Source: Leclercia sp. AS011
GTDB lineage: Bacteria; Pseudomonadota; Gammaproteobacteria; Enterobacterales; Enterobacteriaceae
Length of the DNA: 64,000 nt
Direction: 5' to 3'
NCBI RefSeq assembly: GCF_037152535.1
Contig: NZ_JBBCMA010000005.1
Coordinates: 124,001-188,000 of the forward strand
Shown here: positions 26,180 through 40,850 of the stretch, in pieces
Position numbering within the stretch: position 1 is the first letter of the stretch
Layout of the letters: the number at the start of each line of letters is the position of its first letter
Notes under the pieces: model-generated
The model's input: only the letters and a program-made list of their open reading frames with translations
The model's database searches: none
What the model was told of the DNA's origin: nothing
Made by a program: the position numbers and the translations under genes

Positions 26180-26869
26180 CTACTTCGCCGCTTGCATGGT
26201 GGCCCACCACGTTGCATCGGCTTCAATTTCGCCCTGCATATTCACGTGGGGGTAAGGTAATCTTTTCTGCTTCGCCACGTTGGCCAGCACCGGATAACCG
26301 CCTTCAAACAGCAGGCGCTGCTGTTCCTCTTCCGGCAGCATGCTGTTCTCGCGTTTGTACATCCCGGCATTTTGTCGCTGGCGCTGGGCTTCATACAGAA
26401 TGAGCGCGGAAGCCACGGAGACGTTGAGGGACTGCACCATGCCGATCATCGGAATGATGATGTCCTGATCCGCCAGATCTAACGCTTCCTGGGTGATCCC
26501 CGTCTTCTCCTGACCCATCAGAATGCAGGTCGGGCGGGTGTAATCAATCTCGCGGAAGTCGACGGCTTTGTCGGAAAGGTGGGTCGCCAGAATCTGCATG
26601 CCGCGCCCTTTCAGATGCGCAATAGCGTCGGCAATATTATCGTGGGCTTTAACCTGCACCCAGCTGTTGCTGCCTGCGGCAGCAGAGGCCATCGGGCGCA
26701 TCCGCGTGCCCTTCCAGACGGCGTGCACTTCATGCACACCGACGGCGTCGGCGGTACGGACGATAGCAGCCACGTTATGCGGTTTATGCACCTGCTCCAT
26801 GCAGACCGTCAGATCGGGCTGACGCCTGGCGAGCATCTCACAGATACGTGCATAACGTGTTGAATTCAT
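26180..26869 (-). CDS. trmH: tRNA (Gm18) 2'-O-methyltransferase
   Basis: A 229-residue SpoU-type methyltransferase of the trefoil-knot (SPOUT) class, identical in length to E. coli TrmH. The three conserved motifs are visible: HNVAAIVRTADA near residue 32, ILMGQEKTGIT near 120 and MVQSLNVSVASALILYEA near 148. It methylates guanosine 18 in the D-loop of several tRNAs using S-adenosylmethionine. It lies between spoT and recG with very short spacers, as in other enterobacteria. Confidence 0.96.
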   Translation of the reverse strand: MNSTRYARICEMLARRQPDLTVCMEQVHKPHNVAAIVRTADAVGVHEVHAVWKGTRMRPMASAAAGSNSWVQVKAHDNIADAIAHLKGRGMQILATHLSDKAVDFREIDYTRPTCILMGQEKTGITQEALDLADQDIIIPMIGMVQSLNVSVASALILYEAQRQRQNAGMYKRENSMLPEEEQQRLLFEGGYPVLANVAKQKRLPYPHVNMQGEIEADATWWATMQAAK

Positions 26870-26873
26870 AAAG

Positions 26874-28988
26874 CTAGTTTCGGTTACGGGTGACTTTGAT
26901 CACGTCGGCCATCACGCGAATTTTGCGCATGATGTTCGCCAGATGCACACGGTCCCGCGCGGTCAGACGAATAAAGGCGCTGTAGACACGGCCATCTTTC
27001 TCTTCCGTATTCAGGCTATGAATGTTGGAAGAGGCCGTGTTGATTGCCGCGGTCAGGTTCGCCAGCGCACCCTGGTGGTTGAACATGTCCACCTTGATTT
27101 CGGTGATGAACTCCTGCTCGGTCTCTTTATCCCACTCAACCGCCATAAACTTCTCGGGCTCTTTCTGGTAGCCACGGATGTTACGACAGGATTCGTGATG
27201 GATAACCAGGCCCTTACCAGGGCTGACGTGGGCAATAATCGGGTCGCCCGGGATCGGTCGGCAGCATTTGGCAAAGGTGATCAATACGCCGTCGGCGCCT
27301 TTGATCGGCAGATGGCCATGGCTGGTTGATGACGGCTGCGGCACAGAGGTTTCGCCCTGCTGCAGGTTCTTCGCCACCACCACGCTCATCGCGTTACCCA
27401 GACCGATTTCCGCCAGCAGATCGTCAAGCGTGGCGAGCTTCATGCGCTCGATTTCACGCTGCACGTTCTCTTTCGGGATCTCTGCCAGCTTACGGCTACC
27501 GCCCAACGCGTGGTTGAGCAGACGACGGCCTAAGCTGACGGAGTCGTCGCGTTTGAGGTTTTTCAGCAGCTGGCGGATCTTGGCGCGGGCTTTCGAGCTC
27601 ACCACAAAGTTGAGCCACGCCGCGTTCGGACGGGCGCCAGGTGCGGTAATGATTTCCACCGTCTGGCCGCTGGTCAACGGCTGTGACAGCGGGTACGGCT
27701 GGCGATCGACGCGCGCGCCCACGCAGGCATGACCGATATCGGTATGCACGGCGTAAGCAAAGTCGACCGGAGTTGCGCCAGCAGGCAGCTCGACAATGCG
27801 CCCCTCTGGCGTGAAAACGTAAATCTCATCCGGGAAGAGATCGGATTTAACGCTCTCGATAAATTCAAACGAGCTACCGGCGCTCTGTTGCAGCTCCAGC
27901 AGGCTCTGCATCCAGCGCTGGGCGCGGATTTGTGCGGTGGTGCTGCTTTCGCCACCGTGCTCTTTATAAGCCCAGTGCGCGGCAACACCCATCTCCGCCA
28001 TCTGATCCATGTCTTCGGTACGAATTTGCACTTCAACGGGCACGCCGTGCGGGCCAATCATCGAGGTGTGCAGAGACTGATATCCGTTCGCTTTCGGAAT
28101 GGCGATATAGTCTTTCATCCGACCCGGACGCGGTTTGTACAGGCTGTGCATCTGGCCAAGTACGCGGTAGCAGGTGTCGGCGTCGTGGACGATCACGCGA
28201 AACGCGTAGATATCCATGATCGAGTGAAAACGCTGCTCCTTGAGCACCATCTTCTGGTAAATCGAGTACAAATGCTTTTCGCGACCGCTGACGCGGCAGG
28301 GAATACCGGCTTCCTGCAAACGCCCTTCGATTTCAGAAAGGATCTTCTGAATCATCTCTTTACGGTTACCCCGTGCGGCTTTCACCACCTCTTTGATCAC
28401 CCGGAAACGGTTCGGGTACAAGGCTTCAAAACCCAGCTCTTCCAGCTCGGTTTTAATGTGATGAATACCTAAACGGTGCGCCAGCGGGCTGTAAATTTCG
28501 AGGGTTTCACGGGCAATGCGACGACGTTTGTCCGGGCGCAATGAGCCCAGGGTGCGCATATTGTGGGTACGGTCAGCGAGTTTGATCAGAATGACGCGGA
28601 TATCCTGCACCATCGCCATGATCATTTTGCGGAAGTTTTCGGCCTGCGCCTCTTTCTTGTCGCGGAAATTCAGCTTATCAAGCTTAGAGACCCCTTCCAC
28701 CAGCTCGGCAACGCTTTTGCCAAACAGCTGTTCCATATCCTGGTAGGTGGCGGGGGTATCTTCGATCACGTCATGCAGCAGGGCGGCCATCAGCGTTTCA
28801 TAGTCGAGTTTCATCTCGGCCAGAATACAGGCCACCGCTACCGGGTGCGTGATATAGGGTTCACCGCTTGAACGTGTCTGGCCCTCGTGAGCGTCACGTG
28901 CAACGAGATACGCCTGCTGGAGACGCTTAATCTGGTCTACCGGCAGGTAGGTTTGAATCAGTTGATTCAGGCTTTCAAACAGATACAA
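26874..28988 (-). CDS. spoT: Bifunctional (p)ppGpp synthase/hydrolase
   Basis: A 704-residue RelA/SpoT protein. Order: HD hydrolase domain (about 25-180, with HDVIEDTP), synthetase domain (about 230-370, with DIYAFRVIV and GYQSLHTS), TGS domain (about 390-450), a helical and zinc-finger-like part with FAKCCRPIPGDPI, and a C-terminal ACT domain (about 630-700). It degrades and weakly makes the alarmone (p)ppGpp in response to carbon, fatty acid or iron limitation. The start codon is TTG (28986-28988 on the minus strand), as in E. coli spoT. It follows rpoZ by 19 bases. Confidence 0.97.
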   Translation of the reverse strand: MYLFESLNQLIQTYLPVDQIKRLQQAYLVARDAHEGQTRSSGEPYITHPVAVACILAEMKLDYETLMAALLHDVIEDTPATYQDMEQLFGKSVAELVEGVSKLDKLNFRDKKEAQAENFRKMIMAMVQDIRVILIKLADRTHNMRTLGSLRPDKRRRIARETLEIYSPLAHRLGIHHIKTELEELGFEALYPNRFRVIKEVVKAARGNRKEMIQKILSEIEGRLQEAGIPCRVSGREKHLYSIYQKMVLKEQRFHSIMDIYAFRVIVHDADTCYRVLGQMHSLYKPRPGRMKDYIAIPKANGYQSLHTSMIGPHGVPVEVQIRTEDMDQMAEMGVAAHWAYKEHGGESSTTAQIRAQRWMQSLLELQQSAGSSFEFIESVKSDLFPDEIYVFTPEGRIVELPAGATPVDFAYAVHTDIGHACVGARVDRQPYPLSQPLTSGQTVEIITAPGARPNAAWLNFVVSSKARAKIRQLLKNLKRDDSVSLGRRLLNHALGGSRKLAEIPKENVQREIERMKLATLDDLLAEIGLGNAMSVVVAKNLQQGETSVPQPSSTSHGHLPIKGADGVLITFAKCCRPIPGDPIIAHVSPGKGLVIHHESCRNIRGYQKEPEKFMAVEWDKETEQEFITEIKVDMFNHQGALANLTAAINTASSNIHSLNTEEKDGRVYSAFIRLTARDRVHLANIMRKIRVMADVIKVTRNRN

Positions 28989-29007
28989 GGGCGACCCGCA
29001 GGTTTAA

Positions 29008-29283
29008 TTAACGACGACCTTCAGCAATGGCGGTAACGGCCTGCAGTTCTGCGGCTTCCTGCTCTTGCTGCTCCTGGCGTTCACGAACATCAAGGATCTG
29101 GTTGTTGATCAGACCTTCTTCGATTTCACGCAATGCGATAACGGTAGTTTTATCGTTTTCTTCCGGTACCAGTGGATCTTTACCGCCTGACTGCATCTGA
29201 CGAGCGCGACGCGCGGCGACCAGCACCAGGTCAAAACGGTTACCAATTTTCTCTACAGCGTCCTGAACAGTTACGCGTGCCAT
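29008..29283 (-). CDS. rpoZ: RNA polymerase omega subunit
   Basis: A 91-residue protein with the same length and sequence pattern as E. coli omega: [20 protein letters not shown] at the start and the RARQMQ region that contacts the beta' subunit. Omega helps assemble RNA polymerase and forms part of a ppGpp-binding site, which fits its place beside spoT. It lies between gmk and spoT in the operon. Confidence 0.98.
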   Translation of the reverse strand: MARVTVQDAVEKIGNRFDLVLVAARRARQMQSGGKDPLVPEENDKTTVIALREIEEGLINNQILDVRERQEQQEQEAAELQAVTAIAEGRR

Positions 29284-29337
29284 ACTTAAAATGCTCCACA
29301 GATGAAGAAATGACTGGGCATGATACTGAATGTGGGT

Positions 29338-29979
<642 letters not shown>

Positions 29980-30008
29980 TTAGCGAAGAAAGTCCTACAT
30001 ACGGGCTT

Positions 30009-30014
30009 ATTATA
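30009..30014 (-). promoter_or_regulatory. Candidate gmk promoter -10 box
   Basis: TATAAT on the minus strand lies about 50 bases before the gmk start in the gmk-ligB gap. No convincing -35 is paired with it at 16-18 bases, so the assignment rests on the -10 and position. Confidence 0.4.
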
Positions 30015-30032
30015 CACGTCGCCGCTTCGTGA

Positions 30033-33532
<3,500 letters not shown>

Positions 33533-33653
33533 CAGTTCTCAGTATATTTTTCAAAGTGATTGCAGAACGGTATTGTATTCGCTTTTCGATATATTTTAAG
33601 TCTGCAAAAGTGCTTTTTATTGTGCATATACCGGATATCCCTGCGTCCAAAAT

Positions 33654-34271
33654 TTAGTGCGAATCGTGTGTGTAATGAAAAACGGGTAACCCAAGTTTTA
33701 AGCGCAGCGCCAGCATACGCAGGCTGAAACCAGTGAGTAGCGTTGCGATCACGATGAGATCGTTGTTCGATACATAATGCTGCAATGTGATGTACAGCAA
33801 GGCTGAAGCGAATGAGATCCCGGCGTAAAGCTCCTTCTGGAAAACCAGCGGAATACGTTTACAAAACATATCGCGCAAAACGCCGCCAAATACGCCAGTC
33901 ACCACGGCGGCGATAGACGCTATGATCGGACCTTCCCCCATATCCAGCGCAATCTGCGCACCAATAATAGAGAACACGATCAGGCCTAACGCGTCCAGTA
34001 CCAGAAACAGACGCCGGAGGTAGGGCATCACAGGGGCGAAAATAGTCGTGAGCACAGCAGCAACAGCCACAATTACCACATACTCAGGGTGTTTGACCCA
34101 GCCGAGGGGATAGTGCCCTAGCAACATATCGCGAACAGAGCCCCCGCCGAGCGCCGTTGCGGTGGCGATGATGATGACACCGAACGTATCCATACGACGA
34201 CGTCCAGCCGCCAGCGCACCGGTCATCGCTTCGGCCGTAATACCAATCAGATAGAGAATGTGTAAAAGCAT
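33654..34271 (-). CDS. yicG: TRIC-type cation channel family protein YicG
   Basis: A 205-residue inner-membrane protein of the same length as E. coli YicG. It contains two tandem UPF0126/TRIC-like units of three helices each, with the repeated glycine motif [11 protein letters not shown] (near residue 43) and [13 protein letters not shown] (near residue 130). Prokaryotic TRIC proteins form trimeric monovalent cation channels. The start at 34271 has GGGGCAA before it; four extra codons upstream are possible but unlikely. Confidence 0.9.
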   Translation of the reverse strand: MLLHILYLIGITAEAMTGALAAGRRRMDTFGVIIIATATALGGGSVRDMLLGHYPLGWVKHPEYVVIVAVAAVLTTIFAPVMPYLRRLFLVLDALGLIVFSIIGAQIALDMGEGPIIASIAAVVTGVFGGVLRDMFCKRIPLVFQKELYAGISFASALLYITLQHYVSNNDLIVIATLLTGFSLRMLALRLKLGLPVFHYTHDSH

Positions 34272-34445
34272 TGTTGCCCCCAAATAAAACGTCGGCAGAG
34301 TAGCCTTTTGAGGAGCAGATCACGATTGAGTTTTTCTAAGGCGAAGGTTTTTAGCTTAGTTTAGCTAATCCATTCACTGCATTTTTATCAACGTAGAAAA
34401 GACAATTGTTATATAACGATGGTTTATAGCATGAGAAAAAGTAAT

Positions 34446-34468
34446 GGGTAGCTCAAGCTGAGCTACCC
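34446..34468 (-). terminator. Terminator-like hairpin after yicC
   Basis: A perfect 10-base stem (GGGTAGCTCA and TGAGCTACCC, loop AGC) lies just past the yicC stop; on the minus strand it is followed by ATTACTTTTTC, a weak T tract. Confidence 0.6.
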
Positions 34469-34475
34469 GGGATGA

Positions 34476-35339
34476 TTATTCGATGTTCTGAATCTGCTCG
34501 CGCATTTGTTCAATCAGCACCTTCAGCTCAATCGCAGAATTGGTGACGTCGGCATTGATCGATTTCGATGCCAGGGTGTTCGATTCGCGGTTGAACTCCT
34601 GCATCATAAAGTCGAGACGGCGGCCTACGGCCTCTTTCTTCTTCAGAATGTTGTAGGTCTCTTTGACGTGCGCTTCCAGGCGATCCAGCTCTTCGGAAAC
34701 ATCGATACGCTGGGCCATCAGCACCAGTTCTTGCTCGAGACGGTTATTCTCCAGCTGAACTTCGGCATCTTCCAGTTTGGCAACCAGACGCTCACGCTGC
34801 CACTGCAGGATCTCCGGCATATGGGAACGCACTTTCACCACTTCGCCGCTCACGCCTTCCAGACGCTGCTCGATCAGCGCCTTCAGCGCCTGACCTTCGG
34901 TTTCACGGGCCACGATGAAATCGTCCAGCGTACCGTCCAGCGCCGCCAGGATTTCAGCGGTAATCGCATCCAGATCCTGTTCGCCAGCCGCCATCACTCC
35001 AGGCCAGCGCAGAATGTCTACCGGATTGATTTCGCCTTCGTCGCTCTGCATCTTGACCCAGTTAGCGGCGTTCACCAGCTGCTTAGCCAGTTTTTCGTTG
35101 AGGATCAGCTCCCCTTGCGCACTCGCATCAGGCTCAAAACGCAGGTTGCACTCAATCTTTCCGCGCGTCAGGCGAGCACGGATACGCTCACGAACCACAG
35201 GCTCAAGACTGCGGAACTGCTCCGGCAGACGGAAATAGGTTTCAAGATAGCGTTGGTTTACCGAGCGCATTTCCCAGGTCGCGCTGCCCCAGCTACCCTT
35301 GATTTCACGGCGGGCGTAGGCGGTCATACTGCGGATCAT
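34476..35339 (-). CDS. yicC: Endoribonuclease YicC
   Basis: A 287-residue protein nearly identical in length and pattern to E. coli YicC, beginning [20 protein letters not shown]. The C-terminal DUF1732 part, with [20 protein letters not shown] and [13 protein letters not shown], is the most conserved. YicC proteins have recently been shown to be endoribonucleases that, with PNPase, promote decay of small RNAs such as RyhB. An ATG two codons upstream (35345) is also possible; CGGAA is placed better for 35339. It is divergent from rph. Confidence 0.93.
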   Translation of the reverse strand: MIRSMTAYARREIKGSWGSATWEMRSVNQRYLETYFRLPEQFRSLEPVVRERIRARLTRGKIECNLRFEPDASAQGELILNEKLAKQLVNAANWVKMQSDEGEINPVDILRWPGVMAAGEQDLDAITAEILAALDGTLDDFIVARETEGQALKALIEQRLEGVSGEVVKVRSHMPEILQWQRERLVAKLEDAEVQLENNRLEQELVLMAQRIDVSEELDRLEAHVKETYNILKKKEAVGRRLDFMMQEFNRESNTLASKSINADVTNSAIELKVLIEQMREQIQNIE

Positions 35340-35421
35340 AGACATTTCCGTTTTTAAGGAGAGATGGGGGGATTATAGCTTTCGGGGCTTTCTCAGGATA
35401 GGAATAAGCGCGTTTAATCCG

Positions 35422-35427
35422 TATAAT
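35422..35427 (+). promoter_or_regulatory. Candidate rph promoter -10 box
   Basis: TATAAT followed by GCGCAGCC lies about 37 bases before the rph start; the matching -35 is weak. It would drive rph-pyrE. Confidence 0.45.
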
Positions 35428-35463
35428 GCGCAGCCACATTCGTTTCAAGCCGGAGATATCATC

Positions 35464-36180
35464 ATGCGTCCATCAGGTCGTAGCGCCAACCAGGTGCGCC
35501 CCGTCACCCTGACCCGTAACTATACAAAACACGCTGAAGGCTCTGTGCTTGTTGAATTTGGTGACACCAAAGTGCTGTGCACCGCTTCCATTGAAGAGGG
35601 CGTGCCGCGTTTCCTGAAAGGCCAGGGTCAGGGCTGGATCACTGCCGAATACGGCATGCTGCCACGCTCTACCCACACCCGTAACGCCCGCGAAGCAGCG
35701 AAGGGTAAACAGGGTGGCCGCACCATGGAGATCCAGCGTCTGATCGCCCGTGCGCTGCGCGCTGCGGTTGATCTGAAAACGCTGGGCGAATTCACCATCA
35801 CCCTGGACTGCGACGTGATCCAGGCGGACGGCGGTACGCGTACTGCCTCCATTACCGGTGCCTGCGTGGCGCTGGCCGATGCCCTGAACAAACTGGTCGC
35901 GGCCGGTAAGCTGAAAGCTAACCCGCTGAAAGGCATGGTTGCAGCGGTATCCGTTGGGATCGTCAATGGCGAAGCACTGTGCGATCTGGAGTACGTTGAA
36001 GACTCCGCGGCAGAGACCGACATGAACGTGGTGATGACCGAAGACGGTCGTATCATTGAGGTGCAGGGCACGGCAGAAGGTGAGCCCTTTACCCATGAAG
36101 AGCTTCTCGCGCTCCTGGCGCTAGCCCGGGAGGGGATCGAATCTATCGTAACGACGCAGAAGGCGGCGTTAGAAAATTAA
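35464..36180 (+). CDS. rph: Ribonuclease PH (intact)
   Basis: A full-length 238-residue RNase PH. The phosphate-binding loop [20 protein letters not shown] (near residues 49-68) and the [11 protein letters not shown] segment (about 124-134) are intact. The enzyme trims the 3' ends of tRNA and other RNAs using phosphate. Unlike E. coli K-12, which carries a frameshift in rph, the frame here is complete to its normal end, so coupling of translation to the pyrE attenuator should work as in wild strains. It is divergent from yicC. Confidence 0.97.
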   Translation: MRPSGRSANQVRPVTLTRNYTKHAEGSVLVEFGDTKVLCTASIEEGVPRFLKGQGQGWITAEYGMLPRSTHTRNAREAAKGKQGGRTMEIQRLIARALRAAVDLKTLGEFTITLDCDVIQADGGTRTASITGACVALADALNKLVAAGKLKANPLKGMVAAVSVGIVNGEALCDLEYVEDSAAETDMNVVMTEDGRIIEVQGTAEGEPFTHEELLALLALAREGIESIVTTQKAALEN

Positions 36181-36185
36181 TTTTA

Positions 36186-36213
36186 AAGGCGACTGATGAG
36201 TCGCCTTTTTTTT
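36186..36213 (+). terminator. pyrE attenuator
   Basis: A 9-base stem (AAGGCGACT and AGTCGCCTT, loop GATG) runs into eight T residues just after the rph stop. In enterobacteria this leader terminator controls pyrE: when UTP is scarce, ribosomes translating rph keep close to the polymerase and prevent termination. Confidence 0.9.
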
Positions 36214-36250
36214 GTCCGTAGAAAAGCAAAGTCAGATGAGGAGTAAACCC

Positions 36251-36892
36251 ATGAAACCCTATCAGCGCCAGTTTATTGAGTTTGCGCTTAGCAAGCAGGT
36301 ACTTAAGTTTGGCGAATTTACGCTGAAATCCGGGCGCAAGAGCCCCTATTTCTTTAACGCCGGGCTGTTTAATACCGGGCGCGATCTGGCACTGTTAGGC
36401 CGCTTCTATGCCGAAGCGCTGGTTGATTCCGGGATCGAATTCGACCTGCTGTTTGGCCCGGCGTACAAAGGTATTCCGATTGCCACCACCACCGCGGTGG
36501 CGCTGGCAGAGCACCACGATCGTGACGTGCCGTACTGCTTTAACCGTAAAGAGGCCAAAACCCACGGTGAAGGGGGCAATCTGGTGGGCAGCGCGCTGCA
36601 AGGCCGGGTCATGCTGGTGGACGATGTGATCACCGCGGGCACCGCCATTCGTGAATCGATGGAGATTATCCAGGCCCACAACGCGACGCTGGCGGGTGTG
36701 CTGATCTCGCTGGACCGCCAGGAGCGCGGACGTGGCGACATCTCTGCCATTCAGGAAGTGGAGCGCGACTACAGCTGCAAAGTAACGTCGATCATCACCC
36801 TGAAAGACCTGATTGCCTATCTGGAAGAGAAGCCGGAGATGGCAGAGAGCCTGGCGGCGGTACGTGCATATCGCGAAGAGTTTGGCGTGTAA
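36251..36892 (+). CDS. pyrE: Orotate phosphoribosyltransferase
   Basis: A 213-residue enzyme of the same length as E. coli PyrE. The PRPP-binding motif [13 protein letters not shown] is near residue 118-130 and the flexible catalytic loop with [11 protein letters not shown] near 99-109. It joins orotate and PRPP to form OMP in pyrimidine synthesis. The start ATG is preceded by GAGGAG. It is downstream of rph behind the attenuator and is followed by a REP unit. Confidence 0.98.
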   Translation: MKPYQRQFIEFALSKQVLKFGEFTLKSGRKSPYFFNAGLFNTGRDLALLGRFYAEALVDSGIEFDLLFGPAYKGIPIATTTAVALAEHHDRDVPYCFNRKEAKTHGEGGNLVGSALQGRVMLVDDVITAGTAIRESMEIIQAHNATLAGVLISLDRQERGRGDISAIQEVERDYSCKVTSIITLKDLIAYLEEKPEMAESLAAVRAYREEFGV

Positions 36893-36899
36893 ATGAATT

Positions 36900-36929
36900 G
36901 CCCGGTGACGCTGCGCTTACCGGGCCTGC
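36900..36929. repeat. REP element
   Basis: GCCCGGTGACGCTGCGCTTA followed by CCGGGCCTGC forms a REP palindrome between the convergent ends of pyrE and slmA. Confidence 0.85.
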
Positions 36930-36933
36930 ATTG

Positions 36934-37530
36934 TTATTGCAACTGGGCCGCCACTAACGGCCAGCGGGCGTCAAAATCGTCCGTTGGACGATATTTGAAT
37001 TCACTGCGCACAAAGCGGGAGAGCATCCCCTCACAGAAGGCCAGCACCTGCCCGGCAAGCAGTGATTCATCAATGCTGTAACCCTCGCCTTCACGCATCT
37101 TCTTTTCGCGCAATACCTGGCGCAGCTGCGCTTCAATACGTTCGAAAAGCTGATTAATGCGCCCCTGCAGCCTGTCCTGTTCAAACATCAGCGCGTGGCC
37201 GGTCAGGATACGGGTTAAACCCGGATTGCGCTCGCCAAAACCGAGGATCAGCTGAACAATCAGACGCAGCCGTGCGGTGGTGTCTTTTTCATCCTTCAGA
37301 ATCAGGTTGATGCGGGTGATCAGGCTGTCTTCGATAAACTCGATCAGGCTGTCGAACATCCGCGTTTTGCTGGGGAAATGACGGTACAGCGCCGCTTCCG
37401 ACACGCCCACAGAGGCGGCCAGTTTCGCGGTGGTGATGCGTTGACTGCCATCGCTGGATTCAAGCATCAGAGCCAGAGATTGAAGTATTTCTTCGCGACG
37501 ATTCCTTTTCGCTGTTTGTTTTTCTGCCAT
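36934..37530 (-). CDS. slmA: Nucleoid occlusion factor SlmA
   Basis: A 198-residue TetR-family protein of E. coli SlmA length. The HTH lies at about residues 28-55 ([20 protein letters not shown]), and the rest is the helical dimer and FtsZ-binding domain, highly conserved ([20 protein letters not shown]). SlmA bound to DNA blocks FtsZ ring assembly over the nucleoid. The frame is open to 37590, but ATG 37530 gives the conserved [15 protein letters not shown] start. Confidence 0.97.
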   Translation of the reverse strand: MAEKQTAKRNRREEILQSLALMLESSDGSQRITTAKLAASVGVSEAALYRHFPSKTRMFDSLIEFIEDSLITRINLILKDEKDTTARLRLIVQLILGFGERNPGLTRILTGHALMFEQDRLQGRINQLFERIEAQLRQVLREKKMREGEGYSIDESLLAGQVLAFCEGMLSRFVRSEFKYRPTDDFDARWPLVAAQLQ

Positions 37531-37647
37531 GTTGCAAAATACCCCTGAAAATAAGCACTTGTCAGGCTGACATCCACACAACGACCGCAAACGTCTGTTT
37601 GCGGTGTGTTAATACGTTATTAGATTGTGGGATGCGTTTAGCCGGGT

Positions 37648-38103
37648 TTATTTACGCCCGGAATGGCCAAAGCCGCCTTCGCCGCGATCGGTGGCGTCGA
37701 AGTCTTCTACCAGATTAAATTCAGCCTGTACCACCGGGACGAACACCATCTGGGCGACACGCTCGCCGGGTTGAATGGTGAAGCTGTCCTGGCCACGGTT
37801 CCAGACGGAGACCATCAGCTGACCCTGATAGTCAGAATCGATCAGGCCCACCAGGTTGCCCAGCACGATGCCATGCTTATGACCAAGGCCAGAACGCGGC
37901 AGGATCACCGCCGCCAGAGAGGCATCGGCAATGTGGATGGCAAGACCGGTCGGCAGCAGCGTAGTGGCGCCCGGTGCCAGCTCTACGGCGTCGTCGAGGC
38001 AGGCACGCAGATCAAGACCAGCAGAGCCGGAAGTGGCATAGGTCGGCAGCGGGAATTCCTGACCAACGCGCGGGTCCAGAATCTTAACGTCGATTTTTTT
38101 CAT
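37648..38103 (-). CDS. dut: dUTP diphosphatase
   Basis: A 151-residue trimeric dUTPase. Conserved motifs are AGLDLRA (motif 1), [11 protein letters not shown] (2), [11 protein letters not shown] (3), GERVAQMVF (4) and the C-terminal P-loop-like [10 protein letters not shown] (5). It hydrolyses dUTP to dUMP, keeping uracil out of DNA and feeding dTMP synthesis. Two ATG codons adjoin at 38106 and 38103; the second gives the E. coli start. The start lies inside the last 20 bases of coaBC, so the two are overlapping operon partners. Confidence 0.98.
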   Translation of the reverse strand: MKKIDVKILDPRVGQEFPLPTYATSGSAGLDLRACLDDAVELAPGATTLLPTGLAIHIADASLAAVILPRSGLGHKHGIVLGNLVGLIDSDYQGQLMVSVWNRGQDSFTIQPGERVAQMVFVPVVQAEFNLVEDFDATDRGEGGFGHSGRK

Positions 38104-39298
38104 CATAACGGGTAACGATCTCGTCCAGTAATAGTTGGCCCAGGAGTTCCTTGCGCTCAAGCGGTAAGACTTTCTCTCCATCCTGCCAGAATAGGTGCAA
38201 TGCGTTGCTATCGCTGTTAAATCCTTGGGTGGCCAGCGATACGTCGTTCGCGCAAATCAAATCGAGGTTTTTGCGGGTACGTTTTTGCCGGGCATATTCT
38301 TCCACATTATTCGTTTCAGCGGCAAACCCAACAACGTAAGGTCGACGATCTTTTAGTGCGGCGACACCGGCAACGATATCCGGGTTTTTCACCATTTTTA
38401 TTGTGATTTCATCGCCTTGCTTTTTAATTTTCTCATCCGCGACGGCGGCTGCGCGGTAGTCTGCCACGGCGGCACAGCCAATAAAAATCTGCTGCTGTTG
38501 CGCCTGCGCCTGAACCGCTGCTTCCATCTCCAGCGCGGTCGTGACGTCGATACGTTGCACCCGCGGTGGCGTCGGCAGCGATACCGGGCCGCTGACCAGC
38601 GTGACCCTGGCGCCGCGCTGTGCGGCGGCGGCGGCAATGGCAAAGCCCATCTTGCCGGAGCTTTGGTTAGTGATATAGCGCACCGGATCCAACGGTTCGC
38701 GCGTCGGGCCCGCGGTAATCATGATGCTGAGATGTTGCAGATCGTTGACAGGTGAAAAATGGCCAGCGGCCAGATCCACAATCGCCAGCGGATCCAGCAT
38801 GCGGCCCGGGCCGACATCGCCACAGGCCTGGCTGCCGCTGTCTGGCCCCCAGATCAGCAGGCCACGAGAGGCCAGCGTCGCCAGATTATGCTGGGTGGCC
38901 GCATTGCGGTACATCTGCTGGTTCATGGCAGGCACCACGGCGACGGGGGACGGGGTGGCGAGGCAGATGGTGGAGACCAGATCGTTGGCCATGCCGGCAG
39001 CCACGCGGGCGATGAGATCGGCAGTGGCCGGGGCGAGGATGACTAAATCTGCCCACTTACCCAGCTCGATATGCCCCATCGCCGCTTCTGCTGCCGGATC
39101 GAGCAGGCTGTCCGACACCGGGTAGCCCGACACGGCCTGCAGGCTCAATGGCGTAATGAACGCTTTGCCCCCTTCGGTTATTGCCACCCGCACGTCCGCG
39201 CCGCGCTCACGCAAACGGCGCACCAGTTCCGGCGCTTTATAGGCTGCAATGCCGCCGCTGACGCCGAGAACGATTTTTTTACCGGCCAGGCTCATCAT
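38084..39298 (-). CDS. coaBC: Bifunctional phosphopantothenoylcysteine decarboxylase/synthetase
   Basis: A 404-residue two-domain enzyme (dfp). CoaC, residues about 1-190, is a flavoprotein with [10 protein letters not shown] at the start, the GSQACGD segment and PAMNQQMY. CoaB, about 191-404, shows [16 protein letters not shown] and SSGKMGFA, and KMVKNPDI near the end of the active site. Together they make 4'-phosphopantetheine on the way to coenzyme A. Adjacent ATG codons at 39298 and 39295 both fit AGGAAAG; the second gives the E. coli start. It overlaps dut. Confidence 0.97.
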   Translation of the reverse strand: MMSLAGKKIVLGVSGGIAAYKAPELVRRLRERGADVRVAITEGGKAFITPLSLQAVSGYPVSDSLLDPAAEAAMGHIELGKWADLVILAPATADLIARVAAGMANDLVSTICLATPSPVAVVPAMNQQMYRNAATQHNLATLASRGLLIWGPDSGSQACGDVGPGRMLDPLAIVDLAAGHFSPVNDLQHLSIMITAGPTREPLDPVRYITNQSSGKMGFAIAAAAAQRGARVTLVSGPVSLPTPPRVQRIDVTTALEMEAAVQAQAQQQQIFIGCAAVADYRAAAVADEKIKKQGDEITIKMVKNPDIVAGVAALKDRRPYVVGFAAETNNVEEYARQKRTRKNLDLICANDVSLATQGFNSDSNALHLFWQDGEKVLPLERKELLGQLLLDEIVTRYDEKNRR

Positions 39299-39469
39299 GA
39301 TTCTTTCCTGTTGGGTTCACCTGAGAGGGGGGCATTTTATCACAATCCGAAATGCATCGGGATGGTGTCCATCCGCCACTTTGCGAGGCGTTACGCAAGA
39401 CCAGAAATCCGTCATCGTGAGGTGTCCGGGTCTGTGGCAGCATAGCCTGACCAGCAAGGAGGAGAGAGT

Positions 39470-40135
39470 ATGGACACATCATCCCCGCAGTTGCCGCGGG
39501 AAAAAATGCTCGCTGAGGGCGCGACGACGCTGACGGACGATGAGCTGCTGGCGCTGTTCCTGCGAACCGGCACGCGAAGTAAAAGCGTTTTCACGCTATC
39601 GAAAGACCTGTTGCAGCATTTCGGCTCTCTGCATGGCTTGCTGAGCGCCGAGTTGCCAGCCTTCAGGCGGGTGGACGGGATCGGTATTGCAACCTTCGCC
39701 CAGCTCAGGGGAATTGCAGAGCTTGCCCGTCGTTACTACTGCTCGGGCATAAGACGAGAAAGTCCGCTGGAGAACCCGGAGATGACCCGGGAATTTGTGC
39801 GCAGCCAGCTGGCGGAAGAGGAGCGAGAGATTTTTATGGTGATTTTCCTCGATAATCAAAACCGGGTGCTGAAACATTCCCGGTTATTTTCGGGGACCCT
39901 GAGTCATGTGGAGGTGCATCCACGAGAAATTGTACGCGAAGCGATAAAAGTGAATGCCGCTGGCGTGATCCTCGCGCATAATCACCCCTCAGGGCGCGCC
40001 GAACCGAGCAAAGCCGACAGAGACGTGACCGCACGCATCATGAAATGCTGTCAATTCATGGACATTCGTGTTCTTGATCATCTGGTGATAGGTCGTGGAG
40101 AGTACGTTTCGTTTGCAGAACGTGGATGGATTTAA
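39470..40135 (+). CDS. radC: RadC family protein
   Basis: A 221-residue protein like E. coli RadC (YicR, 222). An N-terminal helix-hairpin-helix region ([11 protein letters not shown] near residue 65-75) is followed by an MPN/JAB-type metal site, [17 protein letters not shown] near residue 165-180. GGAGGAG precedes the ATG. The name comes from an old repair phenotype later traced to another gene; the actual role is unclear, though related proteins occur on mobile elements. It is divergent from coaBC. Confidence 0.93.
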   Translation: MDTSSPQLPREKMLAEGATTLTDDELLALFLRTGTRSKSVFTLSKDLLQHFGSLHGLLSAELPAFRRVDGIGIATFAQLRGIAELARRYYCSGIRRESPLENPEMTREFVRSQLAEEEREIFMVIFLDNQNRVLKHSRLFSGTLSHVEVHPREIVREAIKVNAAGVILAHNHPSGRAEPSKADRDVTARIMKCCQFMDIRVLDHLVIGRGEYVSFAERGWI

Positions 40136-40177
40136 GCCATTTCTCGCGATCCATCGGGATCTTTGTCTGTTCGGGAC

Positions 40178-40206
40178 TTGAGCACATCCTCGAGTCAGCG
40201 TATACT
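40178..40206 (+). promoter_or_regulatory. rpmB-rpmG(-mutM) promoter
   Basis: TTGAGC (40178-40183) and TATACT (40201-40206) are separated by 17 bases, a strong sigma-70 arrangement. It lies about 150 bases before rpmB; the transcribed leader in between shows no clear riboswitch or attenuator. Confidence 0.75.
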
Positions 40207-40330
40207 ACGCCACCTTTGAGAATCTCGGGTTTGGCAATTGGGCCTGGCAATCGATGGTTCACTTAGAACTGCGATGACCGGGCTGTAAAGCCTGACGAGG
40301 CGCCGATACCCCATACGAAGCTCGAGCTAA

Positions 40331-40588
<258 letters not shown>

Positions 40589-40607
40589 GTACTTAAAGAG
40601 GAACTAA

Positions 40608-40778
<171 letters not shown>

Positions 40779-40796
40779 TTTTAGACTCCTTGTACT

Positions 40797-40826
40797 GAAA
40801 AACCCCGCATCTGCGGGGTTTTTTGC
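40797..40826 (+). terminator. Rho-independent terminator after rpmG
   Basis: AACCCCGC-ATCT-GCGGGGTT followed by a run of T residues, just after rpmG and about 25 bases before mutM. Confidence 0.92.
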
Positions 40827-40850
40827 ATTCTGCATCTCAACGGAGGAACC

